From an uncultured Eubacteriales bacterium (lineage in GTDB: Bacteria; Bacillota; Clostridia; Oscillospirales; Oscillospiraceae), in the NCBI GenBank assembly GCA_900553545.1, contig USDP01000106.1, forward strand, positions 1 to 5,726: a stretch of 5,726 bases of DNA. Direction: 5' to 3'. Below the pieces are notes generated by a model, which searched no databases, had not been told where the DNA came from, and was given only the letters and a program-made list of their open reading frames with translations. A program made the translations under genes and the position numbers. This document shows positions 1-5,726 of the stretch, one piece after another (position 1 is the stretch's first letter; each line of letters opens with the position of its first letter).

Positions 1-403
1 CCGCCGCGACAGCCTGCGGGCAACGAAGGTCTATCATGAGCCGCTGATGGCTGCGCCCAATGTAGAATTCTGCTGGAACAGCACCGTCTCCGCGCTGCTG
101 CACGACAGCTGTCTGACGGGGCTTCGGCTAAAAGACGTCAACACCGGTGCGGAGCGGGAGCTTGCCTGTGACGGCGTGTTCATCAGCGTGGGACGCGCCC
201 CGGCGACGGAGCTGTTCCGAAATGAGCTGGCACTGGACAAATCCGGCTACATCATCGCGGATGAATCCACCCGCACCAACCTCCCCGGCGTGTTCGCCGC
301 GGGCGACGTACGCACCAAGGCGCTGCGGCAGGTGGTCACCGCCGTATCGGACGGCGCGGTGGCTGTCCACTATGCAGAGGAATATCTGGCGGAGAATTGG
401 TAA
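1..403 (+). CDS. trxB: Thioredoxin reductase, C-terminal part (5' end outside window)
   Basis: FAD- and NADPH-dependent flavoenzyme that reduces thioredoxin in the cytoplasm. Only the last 133 residues are present; full-length TrxB is about 300-320, so the N-terminal FAD Rossmann motif and the redox CxxC lie upstream of the window. The first whole codon is at position 2 and the frame is open to the window edge, so the ATG at 47 is internal. The visible part begins with RRDSLRA, which matches the (H)RRxxxRA element that contacts the NADPH 2'-phosphate. GVFISVGRAP follows at about residues 58-67. The second FAD-binding signature, PGVFAAGDVRTKALRQVVTA, is at about 95-114, followed by SDGAVAV. 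The sequence ends with an ordinary short helix. The stop (TAA, 401-403) is 12 bases before the next gene, suggesting co-transcription. A related ferredoxin-dependent or TrxB-like reductase is possible, because the part that would distinguish them is missing, but the RR motif favours NADPH use. Confidence 0.93.
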   Translation, partial: RRDSLRATKVYHEPLMAAPNVEFCWNSTVSALLHDSCLTGLRLKDVNTGAERELACDGVFISVGRAPATELFRNELALDKSGYIIADESTRTNLPGVFAAGDVRTKALRQVVTAVSDGAVAVHYAEEYLAENW

Positions 404-410
404 GGGAGGG
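404..410 (+). promoter_or_regulatory. Ribosome binding site fixing a TTG start
   Basis: GGGAGGG lies directly after the trxB stop codon and five bases before the TTG at 416. No ATG occurs in this frame until codon 116 of the next gene. This Shine-Dalgarno sequence is what supports TTG as the initiation codon. Confidence 0.8.
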
Positions 411-415
411 ATATT

Positions 416-934
416 TTGAGAGCATACAAGGATAAAGAGGAACTCAAAAACGAGATCCATCAGAGCTTTGAAAAGTACATTTCCGAGTTCGATACGATCC
501 CGGAAGCCCTGAAGGATAAAAGAGTGATTGAAGCAGACAGAACCCCGGCAGAAAATCTTGCCTATCAGGTCGGATGGACCACGCTGCTTTTGATCTGGGA
601 GGCTGATGAGCAGCACGGAGTGGAAGTGAAAACACCATCGGAGCAGTTCAAATGGAACCAGCTGGGCGATCTGTACCAATGGTTCACGGATACCTATGCC
701 CATTTGTCCTTGGCGGAATTGAAGGGCAAATTAAATGAAAATATCGCCGCTATCCAGACTATGATCGATTCCATGAGCGAGGAGGAGCTGTTCCAGCCGC
801 ACATGAGAAGGTGGGCAGATGACGCCACCAAAACAGCGGTATGGGAGGTTTACAAATTCATCCACGTCAATACGGTTGCTCCTTTCGGAACGTTTCGGAC
901 GAAGATTAGAAAATGGAAAAAGGCAGCGCTGTAA
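416..934 (+). CDS. ClbS/DfsB family (DUF1706) four-helix bundle protein
   Basis: Complete 172-residue cytoplasmic protein, the usual family length, with no signal peptide or membrane segment. Family-typical blocks run in order along the whole protein: KDKEELKNEI near the N-terminus, EFDTIPEALKD (24-34), DRTPAENLAYQVGW (41-54), LLLIWE (57-62), KWNQLGDLYQWF (79-90), EELF..HMRRW (123-133), and a C-terminal block FIHVNTVAPFGTFRTKIRKW (148-167). The named family member, ClbS of colibactin-producing E. coli, is a self-resistance protein that opens the cyclopropane warhead of colibactin. Most homologues in other bacteria have no demonstrated role. The start is TTG behind GGGAGGG. It follows trxB by 12 bases and is probably read from the same transcript, and a strong hairpin lies about 50 bases after the stop. 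No colibactin-like biosynthetic genes are visible, so a self-resistance role is unsupported here. Family assignment is confident and function is not. Confidence 0.9.
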   Translation: MRAYKDKEELKNEIHQSFEKYISEFDTIPEALKDKRVIEADRTPAENLAYQVGWTTLLLIWEADEQHGVEVKTPSEQFKWNQLGDLYQWFTDTYAHLSLAELKGKLNENIAAIQTMIDSMSEEELFQPHMRRWADDATKTAVWEVYKFIHVNTVAPFGTFRTKIRKWKKAAL

Positions 935-982
935 ATTCAGCCTTTTGCAGAATATGGCGTCCTCCATTCAATCGTTGAAACC

Positions 983-1020
983 AGCGGGAGAAATCGCAGT
1001 GATCTGTGATTTCTCCCGCT
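983..1020 (+). terminator. Strong hairpin between convergent transcription units, probable terminator without a U tract
   Basis: AGCGGGAGAAATC (983-995) is the exact reverse complement of 1008-1020. Inward, four more pairs (996-999 with 1004-1007) extend the stem to 17 bp closed by a TGAT tetraloop. One inner pair, 996/1007, is G.U in a + strand transcript but a C.A mismatch in a - strand transcript, so the fold is slightly better for RNA leaving the ClbS-like gene. Neither side has a run of T after the stem: the + strand continues AAAATATG and the - strand GGTTTCAA. It is therefore not a canonical intrinsic terminator. It could end transcription from one or both sides, or act as a 3'-end stabiliser. 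Confidence 0.6.
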
Positions 1021-1131
1021 AAAATATGAAGCCGGATCCTGGGCAGCAGCCTCTTTTCCTTCCTCTTCATTCTGCGGCAGTCCCGTGAATGTTCGTCCTC
1101 CGCTCTCCATTCCGGCTGCTGTGCACCGCAG
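1021..1131. other. Intergenic remainder downstream of the ABC operon, no gene seen
   Basis: About 110 bases between the hairpin and the stop of the last ABC permease gene. I see no open reading frame with a start and ribosome binding site and no T-rich terminator. Imperfect complementary stretches exist: GCCGGA at 1031-1036 with TCCGGC at 1111-1116, and CAGCAGCC at 1044-1051 with GGCTGCTG at 1114-1121. These alternatives overlap at one end and enclose long loops, so I do not call a structure. Confidence 0.4.
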
Positions 1132-2046
1132 TCAGCTTTCCTTGGAATAGGGAACGCCGAGCTTTGCCGGAACGTTAAAGTTCTTGCGGCAGATCGTCAG
1201 GAGGATCGTCAGAATATAGGGCAGCGCAATGATCAGCTCATTCGGGAAGACCGAACTGCCTGAGACCGCCTGAATGTAGATGGACACAGCGTCGGCCAAA
1301 CCAAAGGCCAGCGTTCCGAGCACAGCGCCCCTCGGGCTCCAGTTGCCCAGAAAGCAGATCGCAAATGCGATCCAGCCGCGGCCGCCGATGATATTGCTCG
1401 TAAACATACCAAGGTATCCGACCGTATAGAACGAACCCGCCAGCCCGCTGACAGCGCCTGCGACCAGAACCGTCAGGAAGCGGATCCGGTTGACGTTCAG
1501 ACCGGCAACGTCGACGGCGACCGGATTTTCACCCGTTGAGCGCAGGGTGAGGCCCAGCGAAGTCCGATAGAGAAGGAAAAGCGCGGCCGGAATCATCAGG
1601 TAGGCAAGATAGGTCAGAATATTCTGCGTGAAAAAGACAGGCCCGAGCAGCGGGATCCTGCTCAACAGCGGGATCGCGAGCTTTGGAAGCGTGGCGATCT
1701 GCAAGGGCGAGGTCGGAATGCCGAAGATCACACGCTGAAAGAATGCGCAGATACCGGCTGCAAGGATATTGAGCGCCGTGCCGGTGACGACCTGCTGCTG
1801 GCGCATATAAACTGTGATCACGCCGTACAGCGCGGCCATCAGAAGCCCACAGCCCATTGCGATGAGCAGGCCCAGTCCGGCGCTCCCCGTCACATAGGTG
1901 CCAACGAAGCCGCCCCATGCGCCAAGCAGGAAGATTCCCTCGATGGCGCAGACCATCATGCCGGTTCGCTCAGCAAAGACCTCAGCCAATGCGCCGAGCA
2001 GCAGCGGCGTGCTCATCATGATCGCTCTGGTCAGAAGATTTACCAT
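1132..2046 (-). CDS. BMP/nucleoside-type ABC transporter permease 2 (NupQ/YufQ-like)
   Basis: Integral membrane subunit, 304 residues, of a branched-chain-permease-type (BPD_transp_2) importer; it pairs with the permease encoded just upstream. Family blocks are clear. STPLLLGALAEVFAERTGMM (12-31) and the following IEGIFLLGAWGGF match the N-terminal 'ATPLLL..L...ERSGV.NIGLEG' pattern. The cytoplasmic coupling region GLTLRSTGENPVAVDVAGLN (165-184) corresponds to the 'G..LRA.GENP.AA..AGI' loop that contacts the ATPase. GGRGWIAFAICFLGNWSPRG (221-240) is a late family signature. Hydrophobic segments are dense from about 12 to 286, consistent with 8-10 spans, and the short C-terminus is polar. The start chosen is ATG at 2046-2044, one base after the TAG of the preceding gene, with AGGGGG (2052-2057) five bases ahead. 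A longer start at 2109 would add a basic, polar 21-residue leader overlapping the upstream gene and is rejected. This is the last gene of the operon. Confidence 0.92.
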   Translation of the reverse strand: MVNLLTRAIMMSTPLLLGALAEVFAERTGMMVCAIEGIFLLGAWGGFVGTYVTGSAGLGLLIAMGCGLLMAALYGVITVYMRQQQVVTGTALNILAAGICAFFQRVIFGIPTSPLQIATLPKLAIPLLSRIPLLGPVFFTQNILTYLAYLMIPAALFLLYRTSLGLTLRSTGENPVAVDVAGLNVNRIRFLTVLVAGAVSGLAGSFYTVGYLGMFTSNIIGGRGWIAFAICFLGNWSPRGAVLGTLAFGLADAVSIYIQAVSGSSVFPNELIIALPYILTILLTICRKNFNVPAKLGVPYSKES

Positions 2047-2047
2047 T

Positions 2048-3112
2048 CTAGCCCCCTGCCTTTCTGATGCGCTTTTTCTGCGCCCGGAATTCCGCGCGGC
2101 TGCGGACATAATAGGAGACGATCACACAGACCATTACAATGCCTTCGATCAGGTCAATGATGCTCGCGGGAATACTCAGTCCCGGCAGCCGCCCCATCGT
2201 GGTCCCCATAACGTTGAGGAAGCCGAACAGGATCGAGGCAAAAATACAGCCGATGGGATTCCCGTTGGCAAGGATCGCAATGCCGATGCCGAACGAGCCG
2301 ATCGAGGCATTGAAGTTTTGCAGCAGCATATGCTGCACGCCGTTGATCTCCGTAAAGCCGGCCAGTCCGGCAAGGCCGCCCGCGATCAGAAACGCAATGA
2401 CAAAGATCGTTCGGCTGCGGATGCCGCCAAGCTCTGCGGCATTACGGTTGTAGCCTACCGCGCGGATGCGGAAGCCCAGCGGCGTTTTGTAAAGCAGGAA
2501 CCAGACAAACACAGCCGCAAGCGCCGCGATCAGAAAGCCCAGATGGATCCGGGTGCCCGGGACGATCGCGGGCAGGTACGCATTCCGGCTGATGGCGTCG
2601 GTCTGCAGGTATTCCGCCTTGGTCTCCTGCAAGACCGTGCGCAGCAGATAGTCCATCAAAGCCTGTACAACATAGGTGGACATCATACTGACAAGAAATT
2701 CATTTGCGCCGAATCTGGCCTTTGCCAGACCGATGAGCCCTCCAATGAGAGCGCCTGCGGCAAACGCGCAGGCAAAGGAGCACAGCAGGACGACGGGCGT
2801 TGGCGCGTGCTCCCCGATTGCGAGAGAAACCGTAATGGCGGCGATCGAGCCGGCGTAAAACTGGCCCTGCGCACCGATGTTGAACAGATTTGCCTTGTAG
2901 GTGAACGCAAAGGCGAGCGAGGTAAAGATCAGCGGCGAGGCCTTGACCAGGATCTCACCAAGCGTATACCGGTCGGAGAAGATCTTCCCCAACGCTTCTG
3001 CACACACGGCGAGCGGATCGACCTTCATAAACAGCAGCATGCAGCCACTGATGACCAGCCCGATCAGCACAGCGCCAATGTTGTATGCGAGCATCTGCAG
3101 CTTGTCTTTCAT
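2048..3112 (-). CDS. BMP/nucleoside-type ABC transporter permease 1 (NupP/YufP-like)
   Basis: Membrane subunit of 354 residues, normal for this family, forming the translocation pore with the second permease. An N-terminal span (about 9-29) is followed by an extracytoplasmic stretch. PLIFTSLAFAFTYKANLFNI (60-79) and then GAQGQF match the family's 'P.I.TGL..A.A...GLFNIG.EGQ' signature. Further hydrophobic segments lie near 85-100, 106-130, 190-208, 235-253, 272-300 and 312-335. The coupling motif GFRIRAVGYNRNAAELGGI is at 213-231. The tail is strongly basic (RSRAEFRAQKKRIRK), as expected on the cytoplasmic side. The ATG (3112-3110) overlaps the TGA of the ATPase gene by four bases (ATGA), and AGGAGG (3123-3128) sits 10 bases upstream inside that gene, so translation is probably coupled. 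The stop is TAG at 2048. Two long antisense frames over it are composition shadows. Confidence 0.93.
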   Translation of the reverse strand: MKDKLQMLAYNIGAVLIGLVISGCMLLFMKVDPLAVCAEALGKIFSDRYTLGEILVKASPLIFTSLAFAFTYKANLFNIGAQGQFYAGSIAAITVSLAIGEHAPTPVVLLCSFACAFAAGALIGGLIGLAKARFGANEFLVSMMSTYVVQALMDYLLRTVLQETKAEYLQTDAISRNAYLPAIVPGTRIHLGFLIAALAAVFVWFLLYKTPLGFRIRAVGYNRNAAELGGIRSRTIFVIAFLIAGGLAGLAGFTEINGVQHMLLQNFNASIGSFGIGIAILANGNPIGCIFASILFGFLNVMGTTMGRLPGLSIPASIIDLIEGIVMVCVIVSYYVRSRAEFRAQKKRIRKAGG

Positions 3113-4635
3113 GCCTGCGCTCCCTCCTGTTCCTCCGAGATACCGGCCATCAGCAAACCGATCTGCGCGGCGCTGCGGCTGCCGTTTTCATAGATCCCCA
3201 TCATGCGCCCTTTGTACATGACGGCAACGCGGTCGCACAGGGCGAAGATCTCGCTGAGCTCCGTTGAGATCATCAAAACGGCTTTCCCGCTCTCGCGCTC
3301 CTGCAAAATGACTTTGTGGATCCGGTCGACCGCGCCCATATCCAGCCCTCGTGTCGGCTGGTTGAAAACCAGAAGACGGCGGCCGAGATCGACCTCTCGG
3401 GCCAGCACGACCTTCTGTTGATTGCCGCCGGATAGGCTCCTTGCAAAATCGCCCGGGCCTCCAGCCTTAACGCGGTGCTCTTGGATCTGCTCGGCGGTAA
3501 ATGCCTCCAGCGCCTTCCGGTTGATGACGCCGTGCCCGGCCCAGCGAGCCGAAAAGCTGCTTTTCAGGAACATATTCTCCGCCAGCGTCATGTCCATGAC
3601 CATACCGTCGCGGTAACGATCGACCGGAACGTATCCAAGCCCCGCCTCGATCCGAGCGCGGATGGAGGCATTTGTGATATCCGTTCCATCCAGCAGGATC
3701 TGACCTGCGCTTGCCGTGCGGGAGCCTGCGATCAGATCGCATAGCTCGTCCTGTCCGTTGCCGCTGACGCCGGCGACACCGAAGATCTCGCCTGCATGGA
3801 CTGTAAAGCTGACATGATCCAGAATCGCAGGCGCATGCTTTGGCTGCAGCTGGATCTCCCGCAGTTCCAGAACCGGCTCTGCGCCATCCAGTCTGACCGG
3901 CGCCGGGCGGTGCTCCGGCTCGACGTCCTGACCGATCATAAGTCTGGCGAGCAGGCTTTCCGTCGCGTCAGCCTTTTCAAGCGCATCCACGACGATGCCT
4001 GCGCGCATGACGACGATCCTATCCGCCGCCTGCATGACCTCTTTCATTTTATGCGTGATAAAGATCACGGAATTTCCCTGCTTTGTGAAATCACGGATAA
4101 ACTGCATCAGCGTATCCGACTCCTGCGGCGTCAGAACAGCCGTCGGTTCATCCATGATGAGGATCCGCGCGTTCATATACAGCGCCTTGAGGATCTCGAC
4201 CTTTTGCTGCACGCCGACGGCCAGCTTCCCCACGGGTAGGTCGACCGGGATGTCAAAGCCGTATTTCCGGGCCAGCGCCTCGATTTTCTCATTGCATGCT
4301 TTGAGGTTCAGAAGCCCGCGGCTGTTGCCGAGAATGATGTTTTCGGTTGCCGTGTGCGTCGGCACAAGAGAAAAATGCTGCTGGATCATTGCGATGCCGC
4401 ACGCCATCGCGTCTTTTGGGGAATGGATCTGCTGCGGCACGCCGTCGATGAGGATCTCTCCCTCATCCTTGGCATACAGGCCGTAGAGGATCTTCATGAT
4501 CGTGCTTTTTCCGGCGCCGTTTTCGCCCAGCAGCGCAACGACCTGTCCGGCGTCGACCGTAAGGCTGACGTCCTTGTTGGCTGCGACCTTGGCAAAATAC
4601 TTTGAGACATGCCGGATATCAACAACACATGCCAT
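3109..4635 (-). CDS. BMP/nucleoside-type ABC transporter ATP-binding protein, two fused ABC domains (NupO/YufO-like)
   Basis: Cytoplasmic ATPase of 508 residues that drives the two permeases. The N-terminal domain (about 1-235) is catalytically complete: Walker A GENGAGKST (37-45), Q-loop QQHFSLV (85-91), signature-like LAVGVQQKVEIL (138-149), Walker B ILIMDEPTAVLT (158-169) and H-loop ITHK (His195). The C-terminal domain (about 253-500) keeps a good signature LSGGNQQKVVLAREV (401-415) but has a broken P-loop, GVSGNGQDE (289-297), without the GK(S/T) lysine. Asn-Gln (425-426) stands where Walker B Asp-Glu would be, and there is no H-loop histidine (ISTE, 456-459). This one-good-site layout is usual for the RbsA/YufO-type double ATPases. 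The start is ATG at 4635-4633 behind AGGAGA. An in-frame ATG 36 bases further upstream lies inside the intergenic hairpin, has no ribosome binding site and would add residues not typical of the family. The stop overlaps the permease 1 start. Confidence 0.95.
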   Translation of the reverse strand: MACVVDIRHVSKYFAKVAANKDVSLTVDAGQVVALLGENGAGKSTIMKILYGLYAKDEGEILIDGVPQQIHSPKDAMACGIAMIQQHFSLVPTHTATENIILGNSRGLLNLKACNEKIEALARKYGFDIPVDLPVGKLAVGVQQKVEILKALYMNARILIMDEPTAVLTPQESDTLMQFIRDFTKQGNSVIFITHKMKEVMQAADRIVVMRAGIVVDALEKADATESLLARLMIGQDVEPEHRPAPVRLDGAEPVLELREIQLQPKHAPAILDHVSFTVHAGEIFGVAGVSGNGQDELCDLIAGSRTASAGQILLDGTDITNASIRARIEAGLGYVPVDRYRDGMVMDMTLAENMFLKSSFSARWAGHGVINRKALEAFTAEQIQEHRVKAGGPGDFARSLSGGNQQKVVLAREVDLGRRLLVFNQPTRGLDMGAVDRIHKVILQERESGKAVLMISTELSEIFALCDRVAVMYKGRMMGIYENGSRSAAQIGLLMAGISEEQEGAQA

Positions 4636-4642
4636 CTCGTTC

Positions 4643-4648
4643 TCTCCT
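4643..4648 (-). promoter_or_regulatory. Ribosome binding site of the ATPase gene
   Basis: AGGAGA on the minus strand, seven bases before the ATG at 4635. It decides between this start and the longer in-frame ATG at 4671, which falls inside the upstream hairpin. It begins only about six bases after the base of that hairpin. Confidence 0.8.
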
Positions 4649-4654
4649 AACTGC

Positions 4655-4691
4655 AGGGGGCTGCTGCACACAAATCCCGCAGCAGCCCCCT
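4655..4691 (-). promoter_or_regulatory. Intercistronic hairpin between the binding-protein and ATPase genes
   Basis: AGGGGGCTGCTGC (4655-4667) and GCAGCAGCCCCCT (4679-4691) are perfect reverse complements, a 13-bp GC-rich stem with an 11-base loop. In the minus-strand transcript it starts 23 bases after the TGA of the binding-protein gene and ends about six bases before the Shine-Dalgarno of the ATPase gene. There is no T run after it (GCAGTTAGG follows), so it is at most a partial terminator. A 3'-end stabiliser of the binding-protein message, or a processing barrier, fits equally well. Inference: it lets the binding protein be made in excess over the membrane complex, a common need in ABC importers. 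Confidence 0.65.
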
Positions 4692-4714
4692 CTATGGTTT
4701 ACAAATGTGGAAGC

Positions 4715-5726
4715 TCAGTCAAACAGCGCCTTCAGATCCACGCTGCCTTCCTTCAGCGCCTTGACAGCCGCGTCGCAGGCGTCCTTTGCCTCCTGCGGGC
4801 AGTTTTCCGTGTAGACCGGGAAATAGATGTCCTCAGGTACGCCGACCTCGATCATCTGATTGCCCTTCAGCTTGCCCTCAAGCCACTCGTTGATCGCCCA
4901 GACATACATGGTGGCATAATCAAAGTCAACGGAGGCCACGACCGTTTTCGGGTCGATGACCGTCTGATCCGAGGAATAGCCGACCGCCTTAACGCCCTTT
5001 TCGATCGCGCCATTGATCACGCCGAGACCAAGCTCGTTGGCATAGGCAAACACAACGTCCGCGCCGTCATCGATCATGCTCTCAGACATCTGCTTGCCAA
5101 GAGCAATATCAGACCAGCTGTTGGCATACGCGAGATTGTACGAGGCGTCTGCAATGCCGCGCTCCTTGGCGATGGAAACGGCAGTTTTGCCGTACACCGC
5201 CATCAGATCCTGCATGGCCTGATTGGGGTCGCCGCCGATCATAGCAAATTTTCCGGTTTCGGTGATGTAGCCCGCGACGATCGCAGCCAGATAGGAGGCC
5301 TCATATTCCTTCGGGAACAGCGGGCAGAGATTTGCCTTATCGCACTTTGCGCCGTTGACGACCATGAACAGCGTGTTGGGATAATTGGCAGCAACGGAGG
5401 AGGCAGCCTCGTCAAACTGTGAGCCGGCTGCCATGATGATGTCATAGCCGCGCTCGGCGTACTCGCGGAAGGTGGATTCAAAGTCAGCCTCCTGAACAGC
5501 CTCGACGTATTCCATCTTGGTACCCAGCTTTTCATTGCAGGCGACAACGCCGGCATAGTTGGACGCGTTCCAGCCCTGGTCATTGACCTCGCCGGGCAGC
5601 AGCAGCACGATCTTGACGGTCTCGGCGGTTTTTGCAGTCTGACCGGCTTCGGTGGCCTGCTTTGCAGCACATCCGGCAAGCAGCGCCATCGTCAGCACGA
5701 GTGCAAGGAATATTGCAAGAAACTTC
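4715..5726 (-). CDS. BMP family (PnrA-like) ABC transporter substrate-binding lipoprotein, 5' end at window edge
   Basis: Extracytoplasmic receptor of the importer, 336 residues visible. The frame stays open to the edge, and the first visible residues (KFLAIFLALVLTMALLAGC) form a lipoprotein signal with lipobox LAGC; the lipidated Cys is visible residue 19. The base before the Lys codon is G, so the true start may be an ATG cut by the window edge. The GTG at 5698 would remove the charged N-region and is rejected. After an Ala/Thr/Glu-rich linker comes the type 1 periplasmic-binding fold: KIVLLLPGEVNDQGWN (38-53), in which the family's 'D.sfN' ligand-binding segment is DQGWN; AAGSQFDEA; FAMIGGDPNQAMQD; ANSWSDIALGKQMSESMIDD; GADVVFAYA; and GYSSDQ (250-255), whose Asp matches a conserved ribose-contacting position in PnrA-type proteins. 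Family members bind nucleosides, but some bind other ligands. It is probably the first gene of the operon; its promoter is outside the window. Confidence 0.93.
   Translation of the reverse strand, partial: KFLAIFLALVLTMALLAGCAAKQATEAGQTAKTAETVKIVLLLPGEVNDQGWNASNYAGVVACNEKLGTKMEYVEAVQEADFESTFREYAERGYDIIMAAGSQFDEAASSVAANYPNTLFMVVNGAKCDKANLCPLFPKEYEASYLAAIVAGYITETGKFAMIGGDPNQAMQDLMAVYGKTAVSIAKERGIADASYNLAYANSWSDIALGKQMSESMIDDGADVVFAYANELGLGVINGAIEKGVKAVGYSSDQTVIDPKTVVASVDFDYATMYVWAINEWLEGKLKGNQMIEVGVPEDIYFPVYTENCPQEAKDACDAAVKALKEGSVDLKALFD

Noticed and set aside
47..403. ATG at 47 as the start of a short stand-alone reductase gene
   Set aside because: The frame stays open to the window edge, and the residues before this ATG (RRDSLRA) belong to the thioredoxin reductase NADPH-binding region, so the gene is cut by the window rather than short.
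128..703. 191-residue - strand open frame across trxB and the ClbS-like gene
   Set aside because: It is antisense to two confident genes and spans their junction, with no recognisable protein features.
1113..1137. Possible small stem (GCTG A CTG / CAG CAGC) at the end of the permease 2 gene as a terminator
   Set aside because: It has only seven pairs with a bulge, overlaps the stop codon and is not followed by a T run.
2047..2109. Longer N-terminus for permease 2 from an ATG at 2109
   Set aside because: It would add a polar, basic 21-residue leader overlapping the upstream gene by over 60 bases. The ATG at 2046 has AGGGGG five bases ahead and begins just before the conserved first membrane segment.
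1898..3193. 431-residue + strand open frame opposite the two permease genes
   Set aside because: It lies wholly antisense to two strongly recognisable permeases and their junction. Its product is low in hydrophobic residues and rich in Arg, Asp, Gln and His, with no recognisable domain, as expected of a GC-rich antisense shadow.
4636..4671. Longer N-terminus for the ATPase from the ATG at 4671
   Set aside because: That ATG lies inside the hairpin stem and loop and lacks a ribosome binding site. The ATG at 4635 has AGGAGA at ideal spacing and gives the usual family N-terminus.
4496..5422. 308-residue + strand open frame opposite the ATPase start, the hairpin and the binding-protein gene
   Set aside because: It runs across an intergenic hairpin and two well-supported genes on the other strand, and has no family motif or credible ribosome binding site. 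It is a compositional shadow.

Overview
The window reads as a piece of a Gram-positive, Clostridia-like chromosome (Oscillospiraceae-type gut Firmicute). This is an inference. The signs are a base composition somewhat above half G+C, strong AGGAGG-type ribosome binding sites, a TTG start behind a purine-rich Shine-Dalgarno, a lipobox on the transport binding protein (a lipoprotein anchored to the single membrane), and proteins most like those of low-GC-lineage anaerobes. I see no mobile element, CRISPR array, tRNA or rRNA. It looks like ordinary chromosomal sequence.

Left part, + strand (1-934). The window opens inside the C-terminal part of a thioredoxin reductase (trxB). Twelve bases after its stop, behind a strong ribosome binding site and a TTG start, lies a complete ClbS/DfsB-family (DUF1706) four-helix-bundle protein. 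The two are probably co-transcribed. A long, nearly perfect hairpin (983-1020) follows in the convergent intergenic region. About 110 bases (1021-1131) after that hold nothing I can assign.

Right part, - strand (5726 down to 1132). This is a complete four-component BMP/PnrA-type ABC importer, missing only the first codon or so of its binding protein. The order of transcription is lipoprotein binding protein (4715-5726), double-domain ATPase (3109-4635), permease 1 (2048-3112) and permease 2 (1132-2046). The arrangement matches the NupNOPQ (YufNOPQ) guanosine importer of Bacillus subtilis and related nucleoside importers. The last three genes are packed tightly: a 4-base ATGA overlap, then a 1-base gap. 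The binding-protein gene is separated from the rest by a 79-base gap holding a 13-bp perfect inverted repeat just upstream of the ATPase ribosome binding site. This layout is expected where the binding protein is made in excess of the membrane complex.

Working together, the lipoprotein would capture a nucleoside-like ligand outside the membrane and deliver it to the heterodimeric permease. The ATPase, with one intact and one degenerate catalytic site, would power import. The exact ligand cannot be read from the sequence. I found no clear candidate for an undescribed system. The most notable points are the ClbS-like gene beside trxB and the two strong hairpins.
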